Shown piece after piece: positions 1-8,429 of a stretch of 22,370 bases of DNA. Both the position numbers and the translations under genes were made by a program. The notes beneath the pieces are model-generated. The model searched no databases and was not told where the DNA came from. It saw nothing but the letters and a program-made list of their open reading frames with translations. Numbering within the stretch: position 1 is the first letter of the stretch; every line of letters begins with the position of its first letter. The stretch lies in the NCBI GenBank assembly GCA_017399665.1, contig JAFQBR010000244.1:1-22370 (forward strand), given 5' to 3'. This DNA is from Clostridia bacterium. Its GTDB lineage: Bacteria; Bacillota_A; Clostridia; Christensenellales; Borkfalkiaceae.

Positions 1-194
1 ATAGCAATCAATCGCTAGGTACAGAATGGTATAACGGCACGATTAAGCCTGGTACAAATCTTATTGAGGTTGATTTCAGCGGTATGCAAATTGGCGACGT
101 TATTGAATATAGTGATTTCTATTTCAGTGAAGAGCCTGGAAACCATTCTGAAAAAACAATCAACATTAGCTCAATGACGGTTTACTATAAGTAA
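1..194 (+). CDS. C-terminal end of a secreted beta-sandwich (carbohydrate-binding-like) protein, 5' truncated by the window
   Basis: The frame opens at base 3 and ends at the TAA at 192-194, giving 63 residues of a larger protein. The peptide is rich in beta-type residues and ends in ISSMTVYYK. That pattern resembles the last strands of galactose-binding-like or CBM-like domains, as in the neighbouring lipoproteins. The stop lies 11 bases before the next start codon at 206, so the two are probably in one operon. The start, any signal peptide and the full architecture lie outside the window. The reading frame is well supported by its clean join to the next gene; the domain assignment is inferred from composition only. 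Confidence 0.6.
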   Translation, partial: SNQSLGTEWYNGTIKPGTNLIEVDFSGMQIGDVIEYSDFYFSEEPGNHSEKTINISSMTVYYK

Positions 195-205
195 TGAGGT
201 GTGAA

Positions 206-1390
206 ATGAAGCGAATTATAAAAAATATTTTTGCAATTATTTTGTCTTTAGTTAGTTTAGTATCCGTTTGCGCTTGTACAGGCGAATCAAACAGTGCTGA
301 AAAGCCCGGTAATACGGAAAATCCCAACGAAATATTGTTTGCGGATTTTGAAAAGTGGGTACCTGATTTCCAACTTTGCCGAATTTCTAACTATTTTGGC
401 AAGGTAAGCATGAACGCTGATGAAAAATACGTGCACGAGGGTAAACGCTCTGCACGTATCGACCCAGTAGGAAGCGGTTGGATGTATTTTTCAACCAAAT
501 CAGAAACCTTTGGATTTGATTATACCGATTTTACTCACGTTGATTGCATTCGTTTAGAAATGTATAATCCTCAAACTACAAACGATAAAGTATCAATTGG
601 TTTAGTATCAGAACCATACGCTTTAGATCAGTTTACTCGTGCAGGTGGTAAGGAATTTACCTTAAAACCCGGTTGGAATACTTTAAATTATTATATCGAA
701 CCAATGTTAGTAAATTTAGTTGCAGACTTATCTAACATCAGCGGTATATACATGATATTCGATCCTTTATTCGAGTATGAAATTACTGATGAAACACCTA
801 AGTATTACGTAGATAATATACGTATTCGTTATATGGAAGAAGCTCACACAACCGAATCTTCATTTGAATTTGGCGTGAATGAGATTATGGACTTTGAAAA
901 GTTCTATCAATCAAACTTCTATATTAACGAACAAGGTATCGACATGAAGATCATTAAGCCGTCTGACTTCGGTGTTAACGCTACAAGCGGTTCAAAGGCT
1001 TTAAGAATGGTTATTCCCGGAAGCGGATCTGGATTATGGAAGTATCATTTTGAAATAATGGGTGCTTATATTAGAAAGAGTGCTCTTGGCAGTTTAACAA
1101 AACAACAGTTCGAAAATGGATATTTCTGCTGGGATATATACAACGGAAGCGATTCAGTTTATAATATCGTTGCAATTTTCGAAAATGCAACTGCTAAAAA
1201 CGAATATAAGCTAGCTACCTTCCCCGCAAGCGGTGAATGGACAACATTTAGAGTTAAATTAACCGATATTGAAACAGCTGTACCTGGTTGGAAAGATAAC
1301 GTTGGTTCTTTCATACTAAGCGTTCTTGAAAATCAAAACGTTGATAGAGAATTAATTTTAGACAACGTTCGTCTAGAATTTGATTCATAA
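206..1390 (+). CDS. Lipoprotein with two tandem carbohydrate-binding-like beta-sandwich domains
   Basis: A 394-residue protein. The start at 206 is preferred over the in-frame ATG at 194 because GAGGTG (196-201) sits at correct spacing before 206, while nothing precedes 194. From 206 the N-terminus is a short basic, hydrophobic signal ending in VCAC, so Cys24 is the likely lipidated residue; a Ser/Glu/Asn/Pro-rich tether follows. Two related domains come next, roughly residues 40-215 and 222-394. Each opens with an (I/L)xxFDFE-like or (I)MDFEK motif and closes with a DNxR(I/L) strand (YYVDNIRIRY and LILDNVRLEF), the style of CBM11/CBM30-like and related galactose-binding-fold domains. No catalytic motif is seen. 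It is probably a cell-surface glycan-binding lipoprotein, co-transcribed with the giant lipoprotein that follows 27 bases later. The substrate is unknown. Confidence 0.82.
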   Translation: MKRIIKNIFAIILSLVSLVSVCACTGESNSAEKPGNTENPNEILFADFEKWVPDFQLCRISNYFGKVSMNADEKYVHEGKRSARIDPVGSGWMYFSTKSETFGFDYTDFTHVDCIRLEMYNPQTTNDKVSIGLVSEPYALDQFTRAGGKEFTLKPGWNTLNYYIEPMLVNLVADLSNISGIYMIFDPLFEYEITDETPKYYVDNIRIRYMEEAHTTESSFEFGVNEIMDFEKFYQSNFYINEQGIDMKIIKPSDFGVNATSGSKALRMVIPGSGSGLWKYHFEIMGAYIRKSALGSLTKQQFENGYFCWDIYNGSDSVYNIVAIFENATAKNEYKLATFPASGEWTTFRVKLTDIETAVPGWKDNVGSFILSVLENQNVDRELILDNVRLEFDS

Positions 1391-1417
1391 ATAAAGATAT
1401 AATGTAGGAGGAAAAAA

Positions 1418-4400
1418 ATGAAAAACAAACTTATTGTTACGTTATTAACAATAGTTCTTATTGCTTCATTTGGTTTTGCTTGTACTAAGCCTAGCGATAA
1501 TAGTAGTAAACCGGCAAGCATTACGTTAGTTGATTTTGAAGCAACGAAAACAGAAGAAGCTGTTCTTTACGGTGAGTTATATGAACTACGTAGATTTGTT
1601 ACTGATGAAGAAGGAAATGAATATTCTTTAATTTATCAAGTAAAAGATTCTACGGGTGCAATCGTAGTAGTTATTGCTAACTGCTTCGAAGCTATCGATT
1701 TAGGCGGTTACACCATTACTTATACCGCAGAAGTTGCCGATGGTGACGTTCGCACAAGCGTAGTAACTCTTCCCGTATATGATGGCGAAGGTCCTAGCAT
1801 TATAGTTAGTGCTCTTGATGCGGGCGAAGTAAACGTACCTTACGTGTTACCTGAAATTGCTTTTAACGACCTAACTGAAATAGTAGAAAAGAGTGTAAAG
1901 GTTTATCTAGTTGGCGAAGAGTTAACTGAAATTGCTCTTACCGAAACTGATGGGAAATATGGCTTTACACCTACACTTGAAGGTACTTATCGTCTTTCTG
2001 TATATGCAAAAGACGTTGCAGGAAATGAAACAACCGTAACTAAAGAGTTTTTTATAGAGAAAATTTTAGTTGGCGAAATATTAAACCCCGTTTCATCAAA
2101 GGCTCAAGCACAAGTTTACTTTGGTAGCAACAGCAACGTATTCGTAGGTTCTAAGAAAGAAATCGTTACCGCTGAAGAAAATACTGATACAACTTACGGC
2201 GGTTCATATATGCGTGTTGAAGCAGCTAATCCAAATAACGGTTGGGGCAATATTTTCGTTGATCCTCGTTTCGAAGCAAGCGAATACGCATCTTTCGAGC
2301 TTGTAACCTTCTGGATTTATATGGAATCAACTGATATTTTACCCATTAACGTATTATTCTTTAATGATTCAAGCTTAACAAAATCTGTAAACGCAAACGA
2401 ATGGACTTTAGTTACCATTGAAGCAACAAAGTTCTTTGAACTTTTAGATACTACTTACTTTATCGCTGCAAGATATAACGATAAGACCACCGGTATTCGT
2501 ATTAGTGAAATACTTGCCGTAAACCCCGCAGAGTTTAGCATTTCTTCTATTGAAGAAGTTCGCTTAAGTGGTGAAAGTGCAACCGTTGAATTTACCGTAA
2601 CTGCAAATCCCGCTGATACCGAATATAACGTTTCAGTAGCAAATTCAGCAGGCGAAGCTTTAGAAGTAGTAGCTTTAGGTGGCGGTAAATATCAAGTAAC
2701 CGTAACTGCTCTTGGCGAATATTTTGTTAAGGTATCTGCAACTAACGGTAGACAGGGCATAGCAAATGCAAAGTTTAACGTAGTTGAACCTAACAGAATA
2801 GTATTAGACGGCGAATATGCTAAAGCTACCGGTGTTGGTAGAGAATTTAATATTCTTGGTGCATACGTAGCGCGCGGTGAACAGATAACTGATGAAACTG
2901 TAACCGTTAAACTATACGCTTTAGACGGCGAAGAATGGGTAGACGTATCTTCTGAAATAGCAGATGGTAAGTACGTTCCCACTTCTGCAGGTAAAATTAA
3001 GGTAGAATATAGCTCTGAAGGTATTGCTCCTGCAGTATACGAGCTTGACGTTTTAGATTACTCTGTAATCTTTAATCCTGCTTTAGAAAATGCAGACTCA
3101 TACGTAATGTTTGGTGTTAACAACGACGTATTTGAATTTGCAGAAAAGGTATTTATTTCAGCTGAAGAAAATACTGATGCAATTTATGGCGGTGCATATT
3201 TAAAGGCTATTCCCACTAACAGAAACAACTGGGGTAATATCTGGATTATGCCCAAGTATACTGCAGAAGATTACTGCACATATGATTTTGTAACTGCGTG
3301 GATTAAAGTACTAGCAGACGATAACAATCCTGTAACCGCATTGTTTGCTTACAATACAAATACTCAAACAGTTGAAGTTAACAAATGGATACAAGTAGCA
3401 ATTCCTATGGATGATTATATAACTTCACTTGAATCAGGCACTCCCGTATTTATCGCACTTAACTATAAGGCTACCGTTAGCGGTGTTTATATTGGTGAAA
3501 TAAAGGCTGCAAACTCTGCAGAAATTTCAATTTCTGATATCGGTGAAATCGTATTAACAGGCGAAAGCGTAAACGTTGAATTTACCGTAACCGCAAATCC
3601 TGCTAACACCGAATATAACGTTTCAGTAGTAAACGCAGAAGGTGAAGCATTACAGGTAACCAGCTTAGGTGACGGACGTTATCAAGTAGCAGTATCTGTA
3701 ATTGGTGAATACACGGTTAGCGCACGTGCAATCGGCGACAAATATGGCGTTGCAAGCACTAAATTTACCTTAGTAGAATCAGTTAGACTTATCGTTGACG
3801 GCGAATATGCTAAAACCGTTGGCTTTGGTGAAGAGCTAGCTATTATCGGTGCGCATATCGAACGCGGTGAATCAGCAACTGATGAAGCTGTAACCGTTAA
3901 GTTATACGCTTTAAGCGGTGAAGAATGGATTGATATATCTAGTGAAATAGCAGAAGGTAAATATATTCCCACTGCTGAAGGTAGAATTAAAGTAGAATAC
4001 AGCTTTGAAGGTTTAGATACTATCGTTTATGAAATCGCAGTTGTAGATCCTAGCGTAGTATTTAATCCCACTGCAGAAAACATGTCACAAATTTCTGCTA
4101 ACGGCAAGGCGTTTAATCACGGCAATAGCGCAACTTACACCTTTGTAAGTGATGAGCAAAATACCGATGAAACTTACGGTGGTGCATACGTAAAGATTAA
4201 TTCAAGCAGCTTACCTGCTTCTACCGTATGGGGTAGCGTATTACTTGCTCCTGCACGCGATGCAAGCACTTATTCAAAATATGATGCCGTTGAAATTTGG
4301 CTTTACGTTGAACGTAACGGCTCAGGTGATGAATTAGTATCTTTCTTTGGAACTTTATCAGGTAGCAACATAGCGTGGGCAACCACCGCAACCGTTACTG

Positions 4401-7048
4401 CAAATAAATGGGTAAGAGTTCAACTTCCCATGGAACAATTTATTGCAAACCAAGAGTATTTCTTTGGTAGAAACCTAAATGCAAACGCATCGTGGGGTGT
4501 AATTGGCTTCCGCGTTGGTCAGGTTAGCGCTGTAAATACTGCAGAAATAGCCATTTCTGATATTGAAGAAAGCGTTTTAGATGGCGAAAGCGTAAACGTT
4601 GAATTTACAGTAACTGCAAATCCTGCTGAAACCGAATTAGCTGTTTCAGTAGTAAGCGCGTTAGGCGAGACTTTAGAAGTAGTAGCTTTAGGTGACGGAC
4701 GTTATCAAGTAGCAGTATCTGCAATTGGTGAATATACCGTTATAGCACAAGCAGCGGGGGATATCCGTGGTGAAGCACAAGCTAAATTCACCGTAGTAGA
4801 ATCAGTTAGACTTATCGTTGACGGCGAATATGCTCAAACCGTTGGTATGGGCAAGCAGTTAACCATTCTTGGCGCACACATTCAGCGCGGTCAAACCGCT
4901 ACTGATGACGTTGTAACCGTTAAACTATTTGCTTTAAACGGCGAAGAATGGGTAGAAGTAACTTCTGAAATAGTAGAAGGCAAGTACGTTCACGCAGTTG
5001 AAGGTAAGCTTAAAGTTCAATACAGCTTTGAAGGTTTAGATAGCATTGAATACCAAATCGACGTTTGCGATTATTCAATTTTATTCGATCCTGCATTAGA
5101 AAGCGCAGCTTCACAGGTAATGTACGGCACAAACAATAGCGTATTCCAAAACGCAGAAAAGGTATTTGTTTCTGCTGAAGAAAATACTGATGAAACTTAT
5201 GGCGGTGCATACCTAAAAGCAATCCCCACTAACAGAATTAACTGGGGTAACGTTTTTGTTACACCTAAATACGCAACTGAAGCTTTTGCAGAATACGACG
5301 TTGTAACTGCATGGATTTACGTATTAGCAGACGATAACAATCCTGTAACCGCATTATTTGCTCTTAATGCAAACACTCAAACTGTTGCAGTTAACCAATG
5401 GGTACAAATTGCTATACCAATGGATGTTTACGTAACCTCAGTTGAATCAGGTACTCCCGTATTTATCGCACTTAACTATAAAGCTACCGTTAGCGGTGTT
5501 TATATTGGTGAAATAAAGGCTGCAAACTCTGCAGAACTTTCAATTTCTAATATTGAAGAAAGCGTTTTAGATGGCGAAAGCGTAAACGTTGAATTTACAG
5601 TAACTGCAAATCCTGCTGAAACCGAATTAGCTGTTTCAGTAGTAAGCGCATTAGGCGAGACTTTAGAAGTAGTAGCTTTAGGTGGCGGTAAATATCAAGT
5701 AGCAGTATCTGCAATTGGTGAATATACCGTTAACGTATCTGTAGTTGGCGGACTATGGGGCAAAGCTCAAGCAAAGTTTACCGTTATCGAAGCACTTAGA
5801 CTTGTAGTTGACGGTGAATATGAACAAACTGCTGGTGTTGGTAAGGAATTGGCTCTTGTAGGCGCTCATATCGAACGCGGAACTGCTACTACTGATGACG
5901 TTGTAACCGTTAAGGTATACGCTCTAAACGGCGAGGAATGGTTAGACGTATCAGATAAAATAGCAGATGGCAAGTATATTCCTGAAGCAGTAGGCAAAAT
6001 TAAAGTGGAATACAGCTTTGAAGGCGTTGATTCTATCGCTTATGAAATCACCGTTTTAGATCCCAGTATCGTATTTGATCCCACTTTAGAAAATATGTCA
6101 CAAATTTTAGCTAACGGCAAGGCGTTTAATTACGGCAATAGCGCAACTTACACCTTTGTAAGTGATGAACAAAACGCTGATGAAACCTACGGCGGTGCAT
6201 ACGTAAAGATTAATTCAAGCAACTTACCGGCTTCTACCGTATGGGGTAACGTATTACTTACTCCTGCACACGATGCAAGCAGTTATTCAGAATACGACGC
6301 TGTTGAAATTTGGCTTTACGTTGAACGCAATGGTTCGGGCGACGAGGCAGTATCTTTCTTTGGAACTTTATCAGGTAGCAATATAGTATGGGCAAATACT
6401 GTAACCGTTACTGCAAACCAATGGGTAAAGGTTCAACTTCCTATCGATCAATTTATTGCAAACCAAGAGTACTTCTTTGGTAGAAACCTAAATGCAAACG
6501 CATCTTGGGGTGTAATCGGTTTCCGCGTTGGTAAGATAACTGCTGTTAACGTAGCAGAAGAGCCTGAAGATAACAATTATTACGTATTTAAACCTGTTGC
6601 TGAAAACCTAGCACAATTAAATTGTACTACAGGTGCAGGCTTTACAAATAATCAAGCTACTTTCGAATTCGTAAGTGCAGCAAACAACAACAATGAAACT
6701 TACGGTGGCGCATACGTAAAAATTAGTACTACTGCTTTAAGTTCAACTGGTAACAAATGGGGTGATATTCGTCTTACTCCCGAACATGATTTAAGTAGCT
6801 ATGCTGAATATACTAACATTTTAGTATGGATTTGTGTTCAATCTAATACATCTTCATCCTTTACTTATTCACTTTACGGTGGTATAGCTTCACAAAGCGT
6901 AGTTGATAACACTTGGGTTCAAATTTCAATTCCTGCAGAAGCATTTGTTAATAAAACCTCAGACATTTTATATGCGTTAAACTTCAATAATAACGCTTCA
7001 TGGGGACGTACTGCTGTTCTAATTGGTGAAATCATAGCGGTTAAGTAA
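1418..7048 (+). CDS. Giant repetitive surface lipoprotein: six binding-like modules separated by Ig-like pairs
   Basis: An 1876-residue protein with a strong AGGAGG ribosome site at 1406-1411. The signal peptide ends in GFAC (Cys22, probable lipid site). Two N-terminal Ig-like domains occupy about residues 35-120 and 125-215; the second has the GTYRLSVYAKDVAGN pattern of bacterial Ig/HYR folds. Then come six beta-sandwich modules of two types: A at about 219-373, 547-702 and 1218-1373; B at 877-1043, 1548-1714 and 1721-1876. All six keep a motif like AEENTDETYGGAY near their first third and a central Trp-Gly-(N/S/D) strand. Four Ig-like linker pairs (374-546, 703-876, 1044-1217, 1374-1547) separate modules 1 to 5; modules 5 and 6 adjoin directly. 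The protein is acidic, with few Cys and no enzymatic motif. It looks like a long surface stalk carrying multivalent glycan-binding heads. The fold of A and B as CBM-like is inferred; ligand unknown. There is no sortase motif, so anchoring is by lipid. Confidence 0.85.
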   Translation: MKNKLIVTLLTIVLIASFGFACTKPSDNSSKPASITLVDFEATKTEEAVLYGELYELRRFVTDEEGNEYSLIYQVKDSTGAIVVVIANCFEAIDLGGYTITYTAEVADGDVRTSVVTLPVYDGEGPSIIVSALDAGEVNVPYVLPEIAFNDLTEIVEKSVKVYLVGEELTEIALTETDGKYGFTPTLEGTYRLSVYAKDVAGNETTVTKEFFIEKILVGEILNPVSSKAQAQVYFGSNSNVFVGSKKEIVTAEENTDTTYGGSYMRVEAANPNNGWGNIFVDPRFEASEYASFELVTFWIYMESTDILPINVLFFNDSSLTKSVNANEWTLVTIEATKFFELLDTTYFIAARYNDKTTGIRISEILAVNPAEFSISSIEEVRLSGESATVEFTVTANPADTEYNVSVANSAGEALEVVALGGGKYQVTVTALGEYFVKVSATNGRQGIANAKFNVVEPNRIVLDGEYAKATGVGREFNILGAYVARGEQITDETVTVKLYALDGEEWVDVSSEIADGKYVPTSAGKIKVEYSSEGIAPAVYELDVLDYSVIFNPALENADSYVMFGVNNDVFEFAEKVFISAEENTDAIYGGAYLKAIPTNRNNWGNIWIMPKYTAEDYCTYDFVTAWIKVLADDNNPVTALFAYNTNTQTVEVNKWIQVAIPMDDYITSLESGTPVFIALNYKATVSGVYIGEIKAANSAEISISDIGEIVLTGESVNVEFTVTANPANTEYNVSVVNAEGEALQVTSLGDGRYQVAVSVIGEYTVSARAIGDKYGVASTKFTLVESVRLIVDGEYAKTVGFGEELAIIGAHIERGESATDEAVTVKLYALSGEEWIDISSEIAEGKYIPTAEGRIKVEYSFEGLDTIVYEIAVVDPSVVFNPTAENMSQISANGKAFNHGNSATYTFVSDEQNTDETYGGAYVKINSSSLPASTVWGSVLLAPARDASTYSKYDAVEIWLYVERNGSGDELVSFFGTLSGSNIAWATTATVTANKWVRVQLPMEQFIANQEYFFGRNLNANASWGVIGFRVGQVSAVNTAEIAISDIEESVLDGESVNVEFTVTANPAETELAVSVVSALGETLEVVALGDGRYQVAVSAIGEYTVIAQAAGDIRGEAQAKFTVVESVRLIVDGEYAQTVGMGKQLTILGAHIQRGQTATDDVVTVKLFALNGEEWVEVTSEIVEGKYVHAVEGKLKVQYSFEGLDSIEYQIDVCDYSILFDPALESAASQVMYGTNNSVFQNAEKVFVSAEENTDETYGGAYLKAIPTNRINWGNVFVTPKYATEAFAEYDVVTAWIYVLADDNNPVTALFALNANTQTVAVNQWVQIAIPMDVYVTSVESGTPVFIALNYKATVSGVYIGEIKAANSAELSISNIEESVLDGESVNVEFTVTANPAETELAVSVVSALGETLEVVALGGGKYQVAVSAIGEYTVNVSVVGGLWGKAQAKFTVIEALRLVVDGEYEQTAGVGKELALVGAHIERGTATTDDVVTVKVYALNGEEWLDVSDKIADGKYIPEAVGKIKVEYSFEGVDSIAYEITVLDPSIVFDPTLENMSQILANGKAFNYGNSATYTFVSDEQNADETYGGAYVKINSSNLPASTVWGNVLLTPAHDASSYSEYDAVEIWLYVERNGSGDEAVSFFGTLSGSNIVWANTVTVTANQWVKVQLPIDQFIANQEYFFGRNLNANASWGVIGFRVGKITAVNVAEEPEDNNYYVFKPVAENLAQLNCTTGAGFTNNQATFEFVSAANNNNETYGGAYVKISTTALSSTGNKWGDIRLTPEHDLSSYAEYTNILVWICVQSNTSSSFTYSLYGGIASQSVVDNTWVQISIPAEAFVNKTSDILYALNFNNNASWGRTAVLIGEIIAVK
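3056..6565 (+). repeat. 2013-bp super-repeat (A-Ig-B-Ig unit) within the giant lipoprotein gene
   Basis: Unit 1 spans 3056-5068 (module A, Ig pair, module B, Ig pair) and unit 2 starts at 5069 (A, Ig pair, B) and breaks off near 6565. Corresponding points are exactly 2013 bases (671 codons) apart: A starts 3056 and 5069, B starts 4046 and 6059, Ig starts 3530 and 5543. The stretches 3431-3535 and 5444-5548 differ at only about three bases, and 4077-4160 and 6090-6173 are also nearly identical. An earlier, more diverged A-Ig half-unit occupies about 2072-3055. The spacing was read directly from matching sequence. Confidence 0.85.
4561..4740 (+). repeat. Near-identical 180-bp Ig-linker copy, second copy at 5551-5730
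   Basis: Base-by-base comparison with 5551-5730 gives six differences in 180 positions, five of them clustered where 5551-5730 reads GGCGGTAAATAT instead of GACGGACGTTAT. The offset is 990 bases, different from the 2013-base super-repeat, so this copy was produced or homogenised by a separate event. Confidence 0.85.
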
Positions 7049-7111
7049 GAGTGAACCATAGCATTTAGATTAAATACTAAATTGTAAAAATTGTATTTTA
7101 CTAAAAAACAC

Positions 7112-7140
7112 TTTACAATAAATTGTTAATAGTGTAAAAT
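7112..7140 (+). promoter_or_regulatory. Probable sigma-A promoter for the oxidoreductase-glycosidase pair
   Basis: TTTACA (7112-7117) and TAAAAT (7135-7140) each match the consensus at five of six positions and are separated by exactly 17 bases. They lie 71 bases before the start codon at 7211. The elements sit inside inverted repeats: ATTGTAAA (7081-7088) pairs with TTTACAAT (7112-7119), and ATTTTAC (7095-7101) with GTAAAAT (7134-7140). A repressor or activator could therefore bind over the promoter; that part is inference. Confidence 0.6.
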
Positions 7141-7160
7141 TAAACAAAAAAATGAAGGGT

Positions 7161-7193
7161 CGTGGGAAAGGGATAAAACAGCTCTTTCCCACG
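7161..7193 (+). other. Strong hairpin in the leader before the oxidoreductase gene
   Basis: CGTGGGAAAG (7161-7170) is perfectly complementary to CTTTCCCACG (7184-7193). The stem extends two more pairs (one G-T) around a 9-base loop. On the plus strand it is followed by an A-run, not a T-run, so it is not a standard terminator for the upstream operon. Read on the minus strand a T-run follows five bases after the stem, but no minus-strand gene is visible. It lies about 20 bases downstream of the predicted promoter and ends 17 bases before the start codon, so it may act as an mRNA 5' stabiliser or a translation-control element. Confidence 0.65.
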
Positions 7194-7210
7194 AAAAAAT
7201 AAGAAGAATT

Positions 7211-8416
7211 ATGCAGGTTAAAATTGCAATATTAGGGTATGGCAAGCGTGGTTCAATTTACGCGTGGTATGCCAAAAATAATCCAAATAAATTTAAAGTA
7301 GTTGCGGTGGCAGAAATCGATCCAATAAAACGTGAAATTGCAAGTGCAAATCACGGCTGTCCGGTTTTTGAAAATTGGAAGGATATGATTAATTCTGGAT
7401 TGGATGCCGATATTGTTGCTGTTGCAACGCAAGATGCTGATCATCCCGAGCATGCGGTTGCCTGTATGGAAAAGGGCTTTGATATTCTTTTAGAAAAGCC
7501 TATTGCAACTACCGAGGAAGGATGCGAGCGCATTTTGTCTGTTGCTAAAAAGTGTGGCAGAAAGGTAATAGTTTGCCACGTTTTACGCTATACGCCTTTT
7601 TATACTCAGATAAAGCAAATTATTCAGTCGGGTGAATTGGGCGATATTTTGGCGGTTTACACCTCGGAAAACGTTGGTTATTATCATCAAGCACATTCAT
7701 TCGTTCGTGGGCCTTGGGGAAATAAAGAAAAATCCAGTCCCATGATTTTGGCAAAGTGCTGTCACGATATGGACCTTTTATCTTGGTTAATTGATAAAAA
7801 ATGTCAAAAAGTGGCATCATTTGGCTCGCTTTCTTATTTTAAGCAAGAAAATTCGCCTAAAAACTGTGCAAATTACTGTTCTGACTGTAGCGTTGACTGT
7901 ATGTATAGGGCACAGGATTTATATAAAAAGTATCGCTGGATGGCAGGGTATTTTTCGCAGGAAAAGGACTTTAGAAAGATTAAAAAAGATCTTGTACATA
8001 CGCAGTACGACAGATGCGTGTTCCGTTCTGATAACGACGTTGTAGACCATCAAGTGTGCATTTTCACATTTGAGGGCGGAATTACGGCATCACATACGAT
8101 GGATGCGTTTAGCGATAAAATTTACCGCGATATTAAGATCCACGGCACAAAGGCAGAATTGTTCGGCATTATGGAGCAAAACATTTTAGAAATACGTCCC
8201 TTTGGCAAAAAGGTTAAGCGTATAACAATTGATAAAGACAAAACTGCAAGCGGTCATGGCGGTGGCGATGACGGCATGATGAACGAGCTTTACAATGCAT
8301 ATAATGGTTTACCCACCGAACGTATTACTCATATCGATAGTTCTATGCAAAGCCATAAAATGGCGTTTGCTGCAGAAAAGGCACGAATTACAGAAAGCGT
8401 TATAGAATTAAAATAA
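7211..8416 (+). CDS. Gfo/Idh/MocA-family NAD(P)-dependent sugar oxidoreductase
   Basis: A 401-residue cytoplasmic protein without a signal peptide, of usual length for the family. The Rossmann nucleotide-binding motif GYGKRG is at residues 9-14, the family signature EKPIA at 95-99, and the CHDMDLL segment at 184-190 carries the His/Asp residues normally in the active site. Four cysteines (219, 223, 226, 230) form a C-x3-C-x2-C-x4-C cluster in an inserted loop; related Clostridia and Paenibacillus members, as I remember them, have a comparable Cys-rich CPY-type loop. The family oxidises or epimerises sugars and inositols, and a few members use NAD for glycoside cleavage. The substrate cannot be read from sequence. 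It lies behind a predicted promoter and 13 bases before a glycosidase gene, so the two probably act on the same imported sugar. The ribosome site (AAGAAG) is weak. Confidence 0.88.
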   Translation: MQVKIAILGYGKRGSIYAWYAKNNPNKFKVVAVAEIDPIKREIASANHGCPVFENWKDMINSGLDADIVAVATQDADHPEHAVACMEKGFDILLEKPIATTEEGCERILSVAKKCGRKVIVCHVLRYTPFYTQIKQIIQSGELGDILAVYTSENVGYYHQAHSFVRGPWGNKEKSSPMILAKCCHDMDLLSWLIDKKCQKVASFGSLSYFKQENSPKNCANYCSDCSVDCMYRAQDLYKKYRWMAGYFSQEKDFRKIKKDLVHTQYDRCVFRSDNDVVDHQVCIFTFEGGITASHTMDAFSDKIYRDIKIHGTKAELFGIMEQNILEIRPFGKKVKRITIDKDKTASGHGGGDDGMMNELYNAYNGLPTERITHIDSSMQSHKMAFAAEKARITESVIELK

Positions 8417-8429
8417 CGGAGAAAATAAT

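Noticed and set aside
2692..3972. Two similar 96-codon minus-strand frames at 2692-2982 and 3682-3972
   Set aside because: They are antisense shadows of the repeated Ig-like linkers; their similarity simply reflects the sense-strand repeats.
7161..7193. Intrinsic terminator for the upstream lipoprotein operon
   Set aside because: The plus-strand stem is followed by A-rich sequence, and the predicted promoter lies upstream of it, so it belongs to the next gene's leader.
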